64,000 nt of DNA from Mesorhizobium sp. YM1C-6-2. GTDB lineage: Bacteria; Pseudomonadota; Alphaproteobacteria; Rhizobiales; Rhizobiaceae. Within the stretch, counting starts at the first letter, position 1; each line of letters opens with the position of its first letter. The notes beneath the pieces were generated by a model. The model saw nothing but the letters and a program-made list of their open reading frames with translations, did not search any database and had not been told where the DNA came from. Position numbers and translations under genes: made by a program. Of this stretch, positions 7,205 through 14,849 are shown piece by piece. Location of the stretch: NCBI RefSeq assembly GCF_003666685.1, contig NZ_RCIZ01000012.1, positions 1 to 64,000 on the forward strand. The letters run 5' to 3'.

Positions 7205-8254
7205 TCAGCCGGTCGCCTCTGCAGTGCTCGTCCTTATCTTCTTATCGATCTTATCGTCAGCCTTGATCAGGTCGGTGCGATCCGGGTGGACGTAGCCGCC
7301 GCGGCCGGCTTTCCGAACCTCTCCGGCCTTTCCCATCTTGAACAGCAGCTGATCGACGTTGTTCCGTGGCATGGCGGTTGCTATCGCGATCTCGCGTGGG
7401 CTTATCGGAGCATCGGCAGCAAGAAGTGCCGATAAGATTCGGGAGCGTTCATCCGTCCTTCTTATTTCGGCGGCTTCACCGATAAGATTCCACATACCGG
7501 ATAAGAAACTCATCGCGCTTTCCTTCTCCTCCACATCCCGGCCGCGAACGTAGAGCGTGGTGCCGTTACCGTCGCGATCGAGCAGGAGCGTCGTGTCGGC
7601 GCAGGCGGACAGGCCGTTGGAGCCGCTGAGCGCCTCCAGGGGATCGTCGGCGCCACCCTTTCGGGTATGATGGAGACAGAGCACTGCAACGCGGCGCTCT
7701 GTCGCCCAGCGCTGCAAGGCAGACATCGCGTCATAGTCGCTCTCATACGAATTCTGGCCAGCCTTGCCGGCAGGCTTGATCCGCTGCAGCACGTCGATGA
7801 CGACCAGCCTGGGTTCGATGACGGATGACCGCCAGTCATCTAGAGCGGGTAGAAATCCTTTGTTGAGATCAGGGGCGTCGTTGACCCAGCCCAGCCGTCC
7901 GAGATCCGGTCGGTTGCGTTCGCCCGGGAACAGCATGTTGATGCGGCCCTGTATCCGGCGGTGGCCATTCTCCAGATCGATGTACAGCACATCGCCGACC
8001 TCGCAGAAGACCGAGCCCATGGCCGCGCCTCCTGTGGCGACGGCGATGGCCCAATCCAGCGCCAGCCAGGTTTTGCCCAGCTTCTGGCGGCCGGCAAGGA
8101 TGGATAGTCCCTCGGGCAGATAGTCAGGCACCACCCAGCGGATCGGGGCGAACTGGGTCGCCATGATCGTGTTGGTGTTCGTAACCACGAAGCGGGCGCT
8201 CCCGGCTTTGTCTCTTTCGTAGTGGGACACGGGTATCGGTGCGAGGTTGTTCAT
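7205..8254 (-). CDS. RepA/DnaB-like AAA ATPase of phage replication type
   Basis: The 349-residue protein has a RecA-fold ATPase domain. Walker A is AGRQKLGKT at 54-62, Walker B RLVVIDVLQ at 149-157, and LCLHHTRKGG at 192-201 is the sensor-like motif typical of AAA_25/RepA helicases. A winged helix follows at about 270-325 (SPREIAIATAMPRNNVDQLL), and the tail is lysine-rich. This family unwinds or primes replication origins of phages and integrative elements. Its start overlaps the preceding stop (ATGA), and it is the last gene of a minus-strand operon headed by an AlpA-like protein. That is the usual replication or excision cassette of alphaproteobacterial integrated elements. Confidence 0.9.
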   Translation of the reverse strand: MNNLAPIPVSHYERDKAGSARFVVTNTNTIMATQFAPIRWVVPDYLPEGLSILAGRQKLGKTWLALDWAIAVATGGAAMGSVFCEVGDVLYIDLENGHRRIQGRINMLFPGERNRPDLGRLGWVNDAPDLNKGFLPALDDWRSSVIEPRLVVIDVLQRIKPAGKAGQNSYESDYDAMSALQRWATERRVAVLCLHHTRKGGADDPLEALSGSNGLSACADTTLLLDRDGNGTTLYVRGRDVEEKESAMSFLSGMWNLIGEAAEIRRTDERSRILSALLAADAPISPREIAIATAMPRNNVDQLLFKMGKAGEVRKAGRGGYVHPDRTDLIKADDKIDKKIRTSTAEATG

Positions 8255-8772
8255 GCCGCAGCCCTCCGCCGTTCAGGGATCACGAGGAGTTCGGGCATGC
8301 GGCCGGGTCTCATAGCCTGCCGGTATGTCGGCAAGAGAGCCTCCGCAATGGCGACACGAGGGACATCGCGGAGCCGGTCGAATGCCCTTCGCCAGTCGAT
8401 GATCACGATCCCGTCGCGGTTGGCGCGAAGCCATTCCAGCGGATCGGCAAAGATGTTCAGATTGCAGTCGAAGGCATAGGTGCCAGGGTTGTCGACGATG
8501 TCCTCCCCAAGGGCAAAGGCGCGGCGGCATTCAGAGACGAGCAGCCTCCTTCTCGGCTGCCAGAGGACGAGATCGCGTTCCTGCTCGAAGGCGAGCCAAC
8601 GCGCACCGGTATCGGCGCCTTCAAAGTGTCCGTCCTGCCCCAAATCGCCGACGGCAACCATGATGGCCATCGGTCGCACCAGGGCAAATGTCGAAACTTC
8701 CCGGGAAAGCAGCCAGTCGATCTCGTTCTGCGTGGGAAGCAGAAGCTTTGGGGCGGGGAGGGCGGCCATCAT
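8251..8772 (-). CDS. Element-associated hypothetical protein, 173 residues
   Basis: The product starts MMAALPAPKLLLPTQNEIDWLL. It has an alternating helix/strand pattern with FALVRPMAIMVAVGDLGQ and EWLRANRDGIVIIDW, suggesting a small alpha/beta domain. I recognise it only as a companion of RepA-like ATPases in integrated elements, without a known function. It overlaps both neighbours by four bases (ATGA at 8772 and at 8254), so the three proteins are made in coupled fashion. The C terminus is arginine-rich (PERRRAAA). No signal or membrane segment is present. Confidence 0.8.
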   Translation of the reverse strand: MMAALPAPKLLLPTQNEIDWLLSREVSTFALVRPMAIMVAVGDLGQDGHFEGADTGARWLAFEQERDLVLWQPRRRLLVSECRRAFALGEDIVDNPGTYAFDCNLNIFADPLEWLRANRDGIVIIDWRRAFDRLRDVPRVAIAEALLPTYRQAMRPGRMPELLVIPERRRAAA

Positions 8773-8975
8773 GTGCGCCTCCCGCTGTCATAGACATGCT
8801 CCGCGACGACGAGCGCGACGGCAAGCGAAAGCTCGTAAAACTTCAGAATATATCTGGCTTGTTGTTGCCGCGTGCACTCGCTAGAACTGACCGCGTCTCC
8901 AGTGCTGACAGGCGTTGAGACATCTGCCCGGCTGGCGGTTGCACCCGCCACCGGGTTTCCTGTTTCGGCTCGCAT
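8769..8975 (-). CDS. Small element protein, 68 residues
   Basis: The ATG at 8975 is preceded by an almost ideal Shine-Dalgarno sequence (GGAGGTGA). Its stop overlaps the start of the 173-residue gene (ATGA). The N-terminal half is low-complexity Ala/Ser/Thr. The C-terminal half (RYILKFYELSLAVALVVAEHVYDSG) is a hydrophobic helix that could be a membrane segment or an interaction surface. The gene is unrecognised. The ribosome site and coupling are the evidence that it is real. Confidence 0.7.
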   Translation of the reverse strand: MRAETGNPVAGATASRADVSTPVSTGDAVSSSECTRQQQARYILKFYELSLAVALVVAEHVYDSGRRT

Positions 8976-8978
8976 GGG

Positions 8979-9194
8979 TCACCTCCACGAACCGAGGATG
9001 GAGGAGTGCGTCTCCGCACGGCGTCGGCGCTCGTAGGCCTCTATGTCGGCTAGCGCGTAGCCGACCTTGCCGCCAAGCTTTGTATAGGTTGGCCCGGTCT
9101 TCAACCACCGCCACCGCTCGAGAGTTCTGGGGCTTATGCGCCAGCGGCGCGCAAGTTCGGCCTGATTTAGGAAGATGCGATTGCCTTCCTGCAT
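8979..9194 (-). CDS. AlpA/excisionase-like helix-turn-helix protein
   Basis: This 71-residue protein has the MerR/AlpA-like arrangement LNQAELARRWRISPRTLERWRW, then GGKVGYALADIEAYERRRR. These match a DNA-binding helix-turn-helix followed by the wing and terminal helix typical of excisionases and AlpA regulators. It starts at the ATG at 9194 with AGGAG upstream and ends three bases before the next gene. As first gene of the replication operon it probably controls excision or transcription of the element. The TTTGTGAC repeats at 9309-9391 lie upstream of it and are candidate binding sites. Confidence 0.88.
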   Translation of the reverse strand: MQEGNRIFLNQAELARRWRISPRTLERWRWLKTGPTYTKLGGKVGYALADIEAYERRRRAETHSSILGSWR

Positions 9195-9308
9195 GTCTTG
9201 GTGCTCCTGGCGAGGCGCCGCCCTTGCTCAGGCAGAGAGCGTGCGCTGTTAGCGATGCCAGGTATTGTCAAGATTTCGCCGCACCGCGACATGGCTAGAC
9301 GTAACCCG

Positions 9309-9392
9309 ATTTGTGACGCATCGGCGGACAGGACGAAGCGATTCCAATGCCGTCACATTCCGTTTGTGACATCGCCCGTCTGGTTTGTGACA
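9309..9392. repeat. Cluster of TTTGTGAC repeats
   Basis: TTTGTGAC (the first copy as ATTTGTGAC) occurs on the plus strand at 9309-9317, 9363-9370 and 9384-9391. GTCACA occurs in the opposite orientation at 9352-9357. Two of the copies also encode the repeated VTN motif at the C terminus of the QueC-like protein. The cluster lies 115-200 bases upstream of the AlpA-like gene, as expected for an operator or iteron array. The function is inferred only. Confidence 0.55.
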
Positions 9393-11236
9393 TGGGCTGG
9401 TAAATCGGCCAAAGATACCTCACGGAGCTCGGGGGAAAGCCGGTACCCTTTGGACTTTTGATTCTCGATAAAACCATTCGGAAACATCACGCCGTGGTCG
9501 ACGGCTAGCCGGGCTTCTGCATCTTCGCGCAGCCGCACCACTTGCCGGCGAAGCGTCGATTCCTCAATACCCAGCGCCGCCGCGAGGTCGTCGGTCCAAT
9601 AGAATGGAACCTCCTCGGCGCGGCTTTTGGCGTCGCGGTGCCGGCCCAGAAGTTCCCGCATCAGCCTGTAAAGAGCTCCTTCGATGACAAAACCGCCTTT
9701 GAAGCAAATCCTCCTTCCAGCTTCGTCGATAGCGAACTCGCAGCTGGCAGCGGACAAGTCATCCAAGAATGCGGCCGTCTTCGATGTCGTATCGGGACCC
9801 ACCAGTTGCACATTGCCTCGCGTGAAGCAGAGATTGAGCAGGGACGTCGACGCGAGCCTGCCCCGGACCAGGTCACCGACATGGCGTTCCGTAGCATCAG
9901 CAATTACGGCGAGGACGCCCTGCGCGTGATGCCGGTGCAGGTCCCAGACGCGTTCCAGCACCTCGTCTGCTGACAGACCGGGCACATTGTGCAACGCTGA
10001 GCAGACCTGCGGAAACTCTTCCTGAAACTGGTCGCGGTGCAGTCTTTCGATTGTGCGCGCGAACGTCACATAGGCGACGGACGGGTCGATGTCCTCGTAC
10101 CGTCGATCGCCCGTCAGCAGATCGACTCGGTAACCGTCGCGGACATCATGGTGCTCGACACCCGCCGCCAGAACCGCAAACCGCCGATCGATGCATTGAG
10201 AGCATGCACCACAATGCCGGACCTCTGCGGTCCAGCCGATCGGATGAACGCAACTGACGCTCTTTGCCAGCAGGCTGCCGTGACCTGTCGATTCGAGCCG
10301 CTCGACGACCTCCTTGCGGGTCAGCCAGAGGAAGGGCGTCTCGATCGAGATGTCTCTGTCCACGAGTGCTGAGAAGAATTGTTCGAAACCGCGGATTACC
10401 TTTGGGTGAGTGGTCCGCGTGGCGCGCGCGCCAAGCACATCGGCAGCGATCGGCAGGTTGAGGCTGACGACGCCGTTCTCGTAGAAGGTGAAGCCGTCGC
10501 GGCCAAACATGCGGGCGAGCACGAACGCGAGGCTCGCGAATAGGAAAGAACGGGTACGTTGCGTGGGCTCGACGGGTCGGACGCCCGTGTTGGTGACGTT
10601 GACCGTCACGTGGAACAGTTGGCTGCCAAAGCCTTTTTGCCGAAGCTCCTCGGCCAGTTCGGTCTGCACATTCACAACCTTGGGCGCCGAATGGTGGCCG
10701 ACCAGGACAAGTCGCCTGCCACCGACGAGGCTCTCAACGGCGCCCGTGAGCGAATCCATGCCTCCCGAGAACAGCACGACGTCATCCGCCTGGAACCCGT
10801 CGCCACTCTCGGAGAATTCGAAATAGGTCTGCGCCTGCTCGGCAGGTGCGTGGCTGTCGACGAATTCCATCACGTAGACGTCATCGGACAGATAACCGAG
10901 CATTGCTTCTAACCGTTCGCGAACAGCCGCGCTCTCCCATATGTCACGACATCGAACCGGCACAACGAAGTAAAGCTTGCGCCTCCATGCCTCTCCGGCC
11001 ATCGACAGCTTCTCGGTTCCGCGTCTTGCCCGCTGATCGGCGCAGTAGACGTAGGCGGCCAGTTCCAGCAAATCGATCAGGAGATCAGGCAGATCGCTGA
11101 CGAGGGCGCGGTTGGCGTCTGCCAGCCGCAGATTGACGTTTCGATCCGGTCCCGCGACATTCATCCGGAAAACTTGATCGACGGAGGCGAGGTCCGGGGC
11201 AATCGCCCCTCCGCAGATGAAGGCGTATTCCTTCAT
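9353..11236 (-). CDS. QueC-like PP-loop protein with winged-helix C terminus
   Basis: This 627-residue protein contains a QueC-like domain in its middle. The PP-loop nucleotide-binding motif SGGMDS is at 157-162, and the zinc ligands Cys329, Cys342, Cys345 and Cys348 are arranged as C-x12-C-G-A-C-x2-C. Housekeeping QueC, which makes preQ0, is only ~230-240 residues. Here ~150 residues precede the motif and ~275 follow, ending in a winged helix (about 545-600, ending KGYRLSPEL). Enlarged QueC-like proteins are known in defence loci (QatC of Qat; type IV CBASS), so a role in antiviral nucleobase or protein modification is plausible. Its start overlaps the stop of the 264-residue partner (ATGA), so the two form one unit. 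There is no QueD, QueE or QueF gene nearby, arguing against a queuosine operon. Confidence 0.85.
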   Translation of the reverse strand: MKEYAFICGGAIAPDLASVDQVFRMNVAGPDRNVNLRLADANRALVSDLPDLLIDLLELAAYVYCADQRARRGTEKLSMAGEAWRRKLYFVVPVRCRDIWESAAVRERLEAMLGYLSDDVYVMEFVDSHAPAEQAQTYFEFSESGDGFQADDVVLFSGGMDSLTGAVESLVGGRRLVLVGHHSAPKVVNVQTELAEELRQKGFGSQLFHVTVNVTNTGVRPVEPTQRTRSFLFASLAFVLARMFGRDGFTFYENGVVSLNLPIAADVLGARATRTTHPKVIRGFEQFFSALVDRDISIETPFLWLTRKEVVERLESTGHGSLLAKSVSCVHPIGWTAEVRHCGACSQCIDRRFAVLAAGVEHHDVRDGYRVDLLTGDRRYEDIDPSVAYVTFARTIERLHRDQFQEEFPQVCSALHNVPGLSADEVLERVWDLHRHHAQGVLAVIADATERHVGDLVRGRLASTSLLNLCFTRGNVQLVGPDTTSKTAAFLDDLSAASCEFAIDEAGRRICFKGGFVIEGALYRLMRELLGRHRDAKSRAEEVPFYWTDDLAAALGIEESTLRRQVVRLREDAEARLAVDHGVMFPNGFIENQKSKGYRLSPELREVSLADLPAHVTNQTGDVTNGM

Positions 11237-12027
11237 GCCGCGAGACGTCCGCTGCGGCGGTTCAGTTCAAGCCTGATCTTAGTGAAGGCATAGGCGGCGA
11301 GGGCGGCTGCGTCCTCCCGCGTGAGTTCCTTGTCGAGATGAAATCGATACTTGCCCAGCCAGTCTCTGGCGAACGCCCGCATGATGATCGTCGTCTCCCG
11401 GCAATGCCGCCGAACCGCCTCATCGAAATATTCCGCGTCGGCCACCGAAGCCAGCGCATGTCCAACACCGAGCTGGCGCGGCACCTCGCGATCAAGAAAA
11501 TATCGGATATGCCCCCGCAGGACATTGGTGAAGAAGGCCTGGGCCAGCTCGCCGAAACGCGTAGTCGACGCGAAACTGGCGATCGTCGCGCGCTCGTCCT
11601 CCGCTCCTGACACCCACAGGCTTGGTCCCCGGTCGCGCACAAGCCCGGCAAGGGCAGAGATCGCAGCGTCCCGCGCGATAAAGGCGAAGTCGGAAAAGCC
11701 GACAACACTGCGCTGCCGGAAACGTTCGAAGGCTGCCTCGAAACCGGCAATGAGATCGGCGAGGCCGGCATCGGCCGGTACATGAATTCCTAGCGCCTGG
11801 ACGGCGGCTTCGCGGTCTTCCGCTGCAACGGCCTGTGGAAGCTTCAGCAGCAACCAGAAGGACTCGACGAAGCCAGGATCCTGCACCGCGGTCGAAAGCG
11901 ACCGATCGGCGCTTCGCTCCACAGCGGCGGCGATGTCGGCGATCACCAGCCGGCGAGCCCCAAGGAGCTCAACCACCTCGCGCCAGTTCCGTGTTGCGGG
12001 TGGTTTGCCCAGCCTGATGTGACCCAT
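11233..12027 (-). CDS. Partner of the QueC-like protein, unknown function
   Basis: The 264-residue protein begins MGHIRLGKPPATRNWREVVELL. I know no named family; I have an impression of similar MGHIRLG starts beside QueC-like genes but cannot verify it. It is mostly helical and lacks signal or transmembrane segments. Charged motifs include RRHCRETTIIMRAFARDWLGKY at about 205-225 and a basic C terminus (RLELNRRSGRLAA). Removal of Met1 would leave an N-terminal glycine, as in QatB proteins. That may matter if the QueC-like enzyme modifies protein N termini; this is a hypothesis. The ATG at 12027 has GGGGGAG upstream. Stop-start overlap with the QueC-like gene implies fixed stoichiometry. Confidence 0.8.
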   Translation of the reverse strand: MGHIRLGKPPATRNWREVVELLGARRLVIADIAAAVERSADRSLSTAVQDPGFVESFWLLLKLPQAVAAEDREAAVQALGIHVPADAGLADLIAGFEAAFERFRQRSVVGFSDFAFIARDAAISALAGLVRDRGPSLWVSGAEDERATIASFASTTRFGELAQAFFTNVLRGHIRYFLDREVPRQLGVGHALASVADAEYFDEAVRRHCRETTIIMRAFARDWLGKYRFHLDKELTREDAAALAAYAFTKIRLELNRRSGRLAA

Positions 12028-12140
12028 GGCTCCCCCCTGGATGTCACCTCGGTACGCCAGAGCTTCCCGGAGCAGAGTTTACGTCATCGTTGACCGGACC
12101 CGGCGCATATGAAGACATTTTTGTGGAGTTGCTTTCGTTT

Positions 12141-12158
12141 GCGAACATACGCGTTCGC
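12141..12158. promoter_or_regulatory. GCGAAC-N6-GTTCGC palindrome
   Basis: An inverted repeat with six-base arms lies in the 180-base divergent interval between the QueC-like pair (minus) and the recombinase module (plus). It could be an operator for either side. It resembles LexA half-sites (GAAC/GTTC), but the spacing and orientation differ from the alphaproteobacterial direct-repeat SOS box, so I do not call it LexA. Confidence 0.4.
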
Positions 12159-12207
12159 CTACTTGACCGGGTAGGTATCGTTTGGAACCGGGTCTACGCC
12201 GGTTCTT

Positions 12208-12438
12208 ATGGGAAATGATTCTCGAACTTTCTCCAGGACTGGACCTAACGCTCTGCGACCAGCCCTGATGTCGCCCGCGGAACGCCGTGCCGAACTCTGC
12301 GCGCTTCTGGCGCTCGGCCTGGTTCGGCTTCGGGCGCGACAGTCAAGTGAAACATCTGCAGATCCGGAGAATGGTTTGCTGGACTGTGCGGCCGACCAGA
12401 GCGGTCATGCAACCGCAATCGAGCGGAGAAGCGCATGA
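12208..12438 (+). CDS. Small protein of the recombinase module, 76 residues
   Basis: The core MSPAERRAELCALLALGLVRLRAR is a pattern I have seen in short proteins directly upstream of DUF2924/serine-recombinase genes in alphaproteobacteria. It is a single amphipathic helix-turn-helix-sized unit followed by a variable tail ending ERRSA. The start could be the ATG at 12208 or the internal ATG at 12268; I keep the longer form because family members carry a short leader before the core. Its TGA overlaps the ATG of the DUF2924 gene (ATGA). A regulatory or accessory recombination role is inferred from constant linkage. Confidence 0.75.
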   Translation: MGNDSRTFSRTGPNALRPALMSPAERRAELCALLALGLVRLRARQSSETSADPENGLLDCAADQSGHATAIERRSA

Positions 12439-12893
12439 CCATTTCCGACCCCATTCCCGCGCGCCTGGCTGCGTTGAAGACCGGCCCCATGACCGACCTC
12501 AAACAGCAGTGGCGGGACCTTTTCGACAGCGAGCCGCCCCCCTTCAATCGCCGCTACCTCGAAAGCCGGCTGGCCTATCGCATCCAGGAACTCGCCTATG
12601 GCGGGCTGCATCCCGAGACCATCCGGCGGCTGGAGCGGCTCGGCGAGCAACTGGACGGCGGCAATGGAACGACCCGCCGCATCCGCGCGGACCGCGACAA
12701 ACCGATCACCGGCACACGGCTCCTGCGTGAATGGCTGGGCGTCGAGCATGTCGTGACCGTCACCGCTGACGGCTTCGAATGGCAGGGGCGGCCCTACAAG
12801 TCGCTGTCGGCCATCGCCCGCACCATTACCGGCACGCGCTGGAACGGCTGGACCTTCTTCGGCCTCAGGAACCATCGCAGGGGAGGGGCATGA
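12435..12893 (+). CDS. DUF2924 protein
   Basis: The 152-residue protein matches the DUF2924 pattern. An N-terminal helical region (MTDLKQQWRDLFDSEPP, then RRYLESRLAYRIQELAYGGL) is followed by a C-terminal beta-rich half with TRLLREWLGVEHVVTV, GFEWQGRPYKSLSAIARTITG and WNGWTFFGL. The C-terminal part resembles a small DNA-binding or HARE-like clamp, but no function is established. It overlaps the recombinase gene by ATGA. Constant pairing with a large serine recombinase suggests a helper in integration or excision. Confidence 0.88.
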   Translation: MTISDPIPARLAALKTGPMTDLKQQWRDLFDSEPPPFNRRYLESRLAYRIQELAYGGLHPETIRRLERLGEQLDGGNGTTRRIRADRDKPITGTRLLREWLGVEHVVTVTADGFEWQGRPYKSLSAIARTITGTRWNGWTFFGLRNHRRGGA

Positions 12894-14215
12894 CCATACC
12901 CTCGGAGAAATCGAAGGTCGTGCGCAAGCTGCGCTGTGCGGTCTATACTCGCAAATCCTCGGAGGAGGGGCTGGAGCAGGAATTCAATTCTCTCCACGCA
13001 CAGCGCGAGGCCTGCGAGGCCTACATTGCCAGCCAACGCTCCGAAGGCTGGGTGCTGGTCCGCGACCGATATGACGACGGCGGCATCTCCGGCGCCACGC
13101 TGGAGCGACCCGCCCTCAAACGGCTGCTGGCCGACATCGATGACGGGCTGGTCGATGTGGTGGTGGTCTACAAGATCGATCGCCTGTCGCGCTCGCTGAT
13201 GGACTTCGCCAGGCTGGTCGACGTCTTCGACCGCAATGGCGTCACGTTCGTCTCCGTCACCCAGTCCTTCAACACCACCACATCGATGGGCCGGCTGACG
13301 CTGAACATCCTGCTCTCGTTCGCCCAGTTCGAGCGCGAGGTGACGGCCGAGCGCATCCGCGACAAGTTCCGCGCGTCTCGTATGAAGGGAATGTGGATGG
13401 GCGGCGTGCCGCCGCTTGGCTACCGGGTCGAAAACCGGAAGCTGGTGGTCGACGAGGAAGCCGCCGCGCATGTCCGCTGGGTTTTCGACCGCTTCCTCGA
13501 GGTCGGTTCCGGCACGGTGCTGGCGCGCGAGGCATCCAACAGAGGCATGCAAACCCGGCAGGGAAAACCGATCGACAAGAAGTATCTCTACCGGACGCTG
13601 AACAACCGCGCCTATATCGGCGAGGCGGTCCATAAGGGTGCCAGCTATCCGGGCGAGCACGAGGCCATCATCGATCGGGACACGTGGGACCGGGTTCACG
13701 CCATCCTGCAGGAGAGCCCGCGCAAACGCGCCGCCCACACACGGGCCGACACGCCGGCGCTGCTGAAGGGGCTGCTCTATGGTCCTGACGGCGCAGCGTT
13801 CTCTCCAACCCATACGCGCAAGGGCGGGCGACTGTACCGATACTATGTAAGCCAGACAGTGCTTAAGCATGGGGCCGGGTTGTGCTCGGTTGGCCGCGTG
13901 CCGGCAGGGGAAATAGAAGCCGCCGTCATCGATCAACTTCGCGCCGTGTTCCGCCAGCCCGAGATCGTGGCGGGGACATGGAAGGCGGTCTGCGCGGCAG
14001 ATAGCGACATCACCGGGGAATACGCCCGCGACGCGCTGAACCGCCTCGATCCAATGTGGGGTGAGCTCTTTCCTGCCGAGCAGGCGCGCATCGTGGCGCT
14101 GCTGGTCGAGCGCGTCGACGTCGGCACCGACGGGCTCAACGTCCGGCTCCGGGTCGACGGCCTTGGTGGGCTTGCGCGCGAGATGCTTGCGGGTAACCTG
14201 GAGCAAGCCGCATGA
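12890..14215 (+). CDS. Large serine recombinase
   Basis: The 441-residue enzyme starts at the ATG at 12890, coupled to DUF2924. The resolvase catalytic domain covers about residues 13-160: CAVYTRKSS with the nucleophile near Ser23, then YDDGGISG, YKIDRLSRS and FEREVTAERIRDK. A recombinase domain (about 175-275, LGYRV, then LNNRAYIGEAVHKG) follows, with a ribbon region at about 300-360 (YGPDGAAFSPTHTRKG). That region lacks the usual zinc-binding cysteine pairs. Large serine recombinases integrate and excise phages and elements between short att sites without high-energy cofactors. This is the intact integrase of the module and is probably responsible for one of the insertions in this region. 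Confidence 0.93.
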   Translation: MTIPSEKSKVVRKLRCAVYTRKSSEEGLEQEFNSLHAQREACEAYIASQRSEGWVLVRDRYDDGGISGATLERPALKRLLADIDDGLVDVVVVYKIDRLSRSLMDFARLVDVFDRNGVTFVSVTQSFNTTTSMGRLTLNILLSFAQFEREVTAERIRDKFRASRMKGMWMGGVPPLGYRVENRKLVVDEEAAAHVRWVFDRFLEVGSGTVLAREASNRGMQTRQGKPIDKKYLYRTLNNRAYIGEAVHKGASYPGEHEAIIDRDTWDRVHAILQESPRKRAAHTRADTPALLKGLLYGPDGAAFSPTHTRKGGRLYRYYVSQTVLKHGAGLCSVGRVPAGEIEAAVIDQLRAVFRQPEIVAGTWKAVCAADSDITGEYARDALNRLDPMWGELFPAEQARIVALLVERVDVGTDGLNVRLRVDGLGGLAREMLAGNLEQAA

Positions 14216-14607
14216 GCCGCACCACGCCAATACCCGACACAGTGACGCTCCATGTCCCGTTCCGCATAGTAAGGCGGGGCGGGCGCAAGGAGATGCAACT
14301 GCCGGACGGCACGCCTCAACAGCGAAAGATCGACAACACGCTGGTCAAGGCGCTGGCGCGGGCATTCCGCTGGAAGCGGATGCTCGAGTCAGAGGAATTC
14401 ACCACCATCGCCGAGTTGGCACAGCATGAGAAGATTGCACCGTCTTATCTGACGCGCATTCTGCGGCTAACGTTCCTCGCGCCCGACATTGTCGAGGCCA
14501 TTCTCGACGGGCGCCCGGCGATGGCTATGTCTGCGGAGACGTTGCGCACCGGGCTCGAGGGCGACTGGACGGTCCAGAGGCGCACTTGCGGCATTGACCG
14601 GCGTTAG
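14212..14607 (+). CDS. HTH-like protein downstream of the recombinase
   Basis: The 131-residue protein overlaps the recombinase stop by ATGA. The segment FTTIAELAQHEKIAPSYLTRILRLTFLAPDIV is a helix-turn-helix-like motif, followed by EAILDGRPAMAMSAETL. This arrangement is typical of short proteins that close DUF2924-recombinase modules. It may act as a recombination directionality factor or regulator; that is inferred. The last ~20 residues (VQRRTCGIDRR) differ from the usual ending, so the gene may be truncated at the element boundary near 14.6 kb. Confidence 0.8.
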   Translation: MSRTTPIPDTVTLHVPFRIVRRGGRKEMQLPDGTPQQRKIDNTLVKALARAFRWKRMLESEEFTTIAELAQHEKIAPSYLTRILRLTFLAPDIVEAILDGRPAMAMSAETLRTGLEGDWTVQRRTCGIDRR

Positions 14608-14849
14608 GTGCGTTCCGGCAGCTTCGCGCCTGATGTCGGCCGTAGAGCTAAGCTTTGCTGTTGTCCGAAAGCAGACATCGCTGGTGGTCATGCTGGAGGT
14701 CGTGGCCGCGCCATTGGCCTGCCCGCACACAAAATCGTGTTCGCTATCTGGAACCGCCAAGCCACCGATCTTTCATGAATTGTCAATTATGGCTTGATTA
14801 TGTCCGCCAAAGATGAATAACAGAATCATCGGCATAAAAGGCGGGAATT

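Noticed and set aside
9353-11236. Housekeeping QueC for queuosine
   Set aside because: Far too long, with no queD, queE or queF nearby, inside mobile DNA and paired with an unknown protein.
12141-12158. LexA (SOS) box
   Set aside because: Alphaproteobacterial LexA sites are direct GTTC-N7-GTTC repeats; this is an inverted repeat with six-base spacing.
12794-14230. Minus-strand frame of 478 codons across the large recombinase
   Set aside because: Exact antisense of a gene with clear serine-recombinase motifs.
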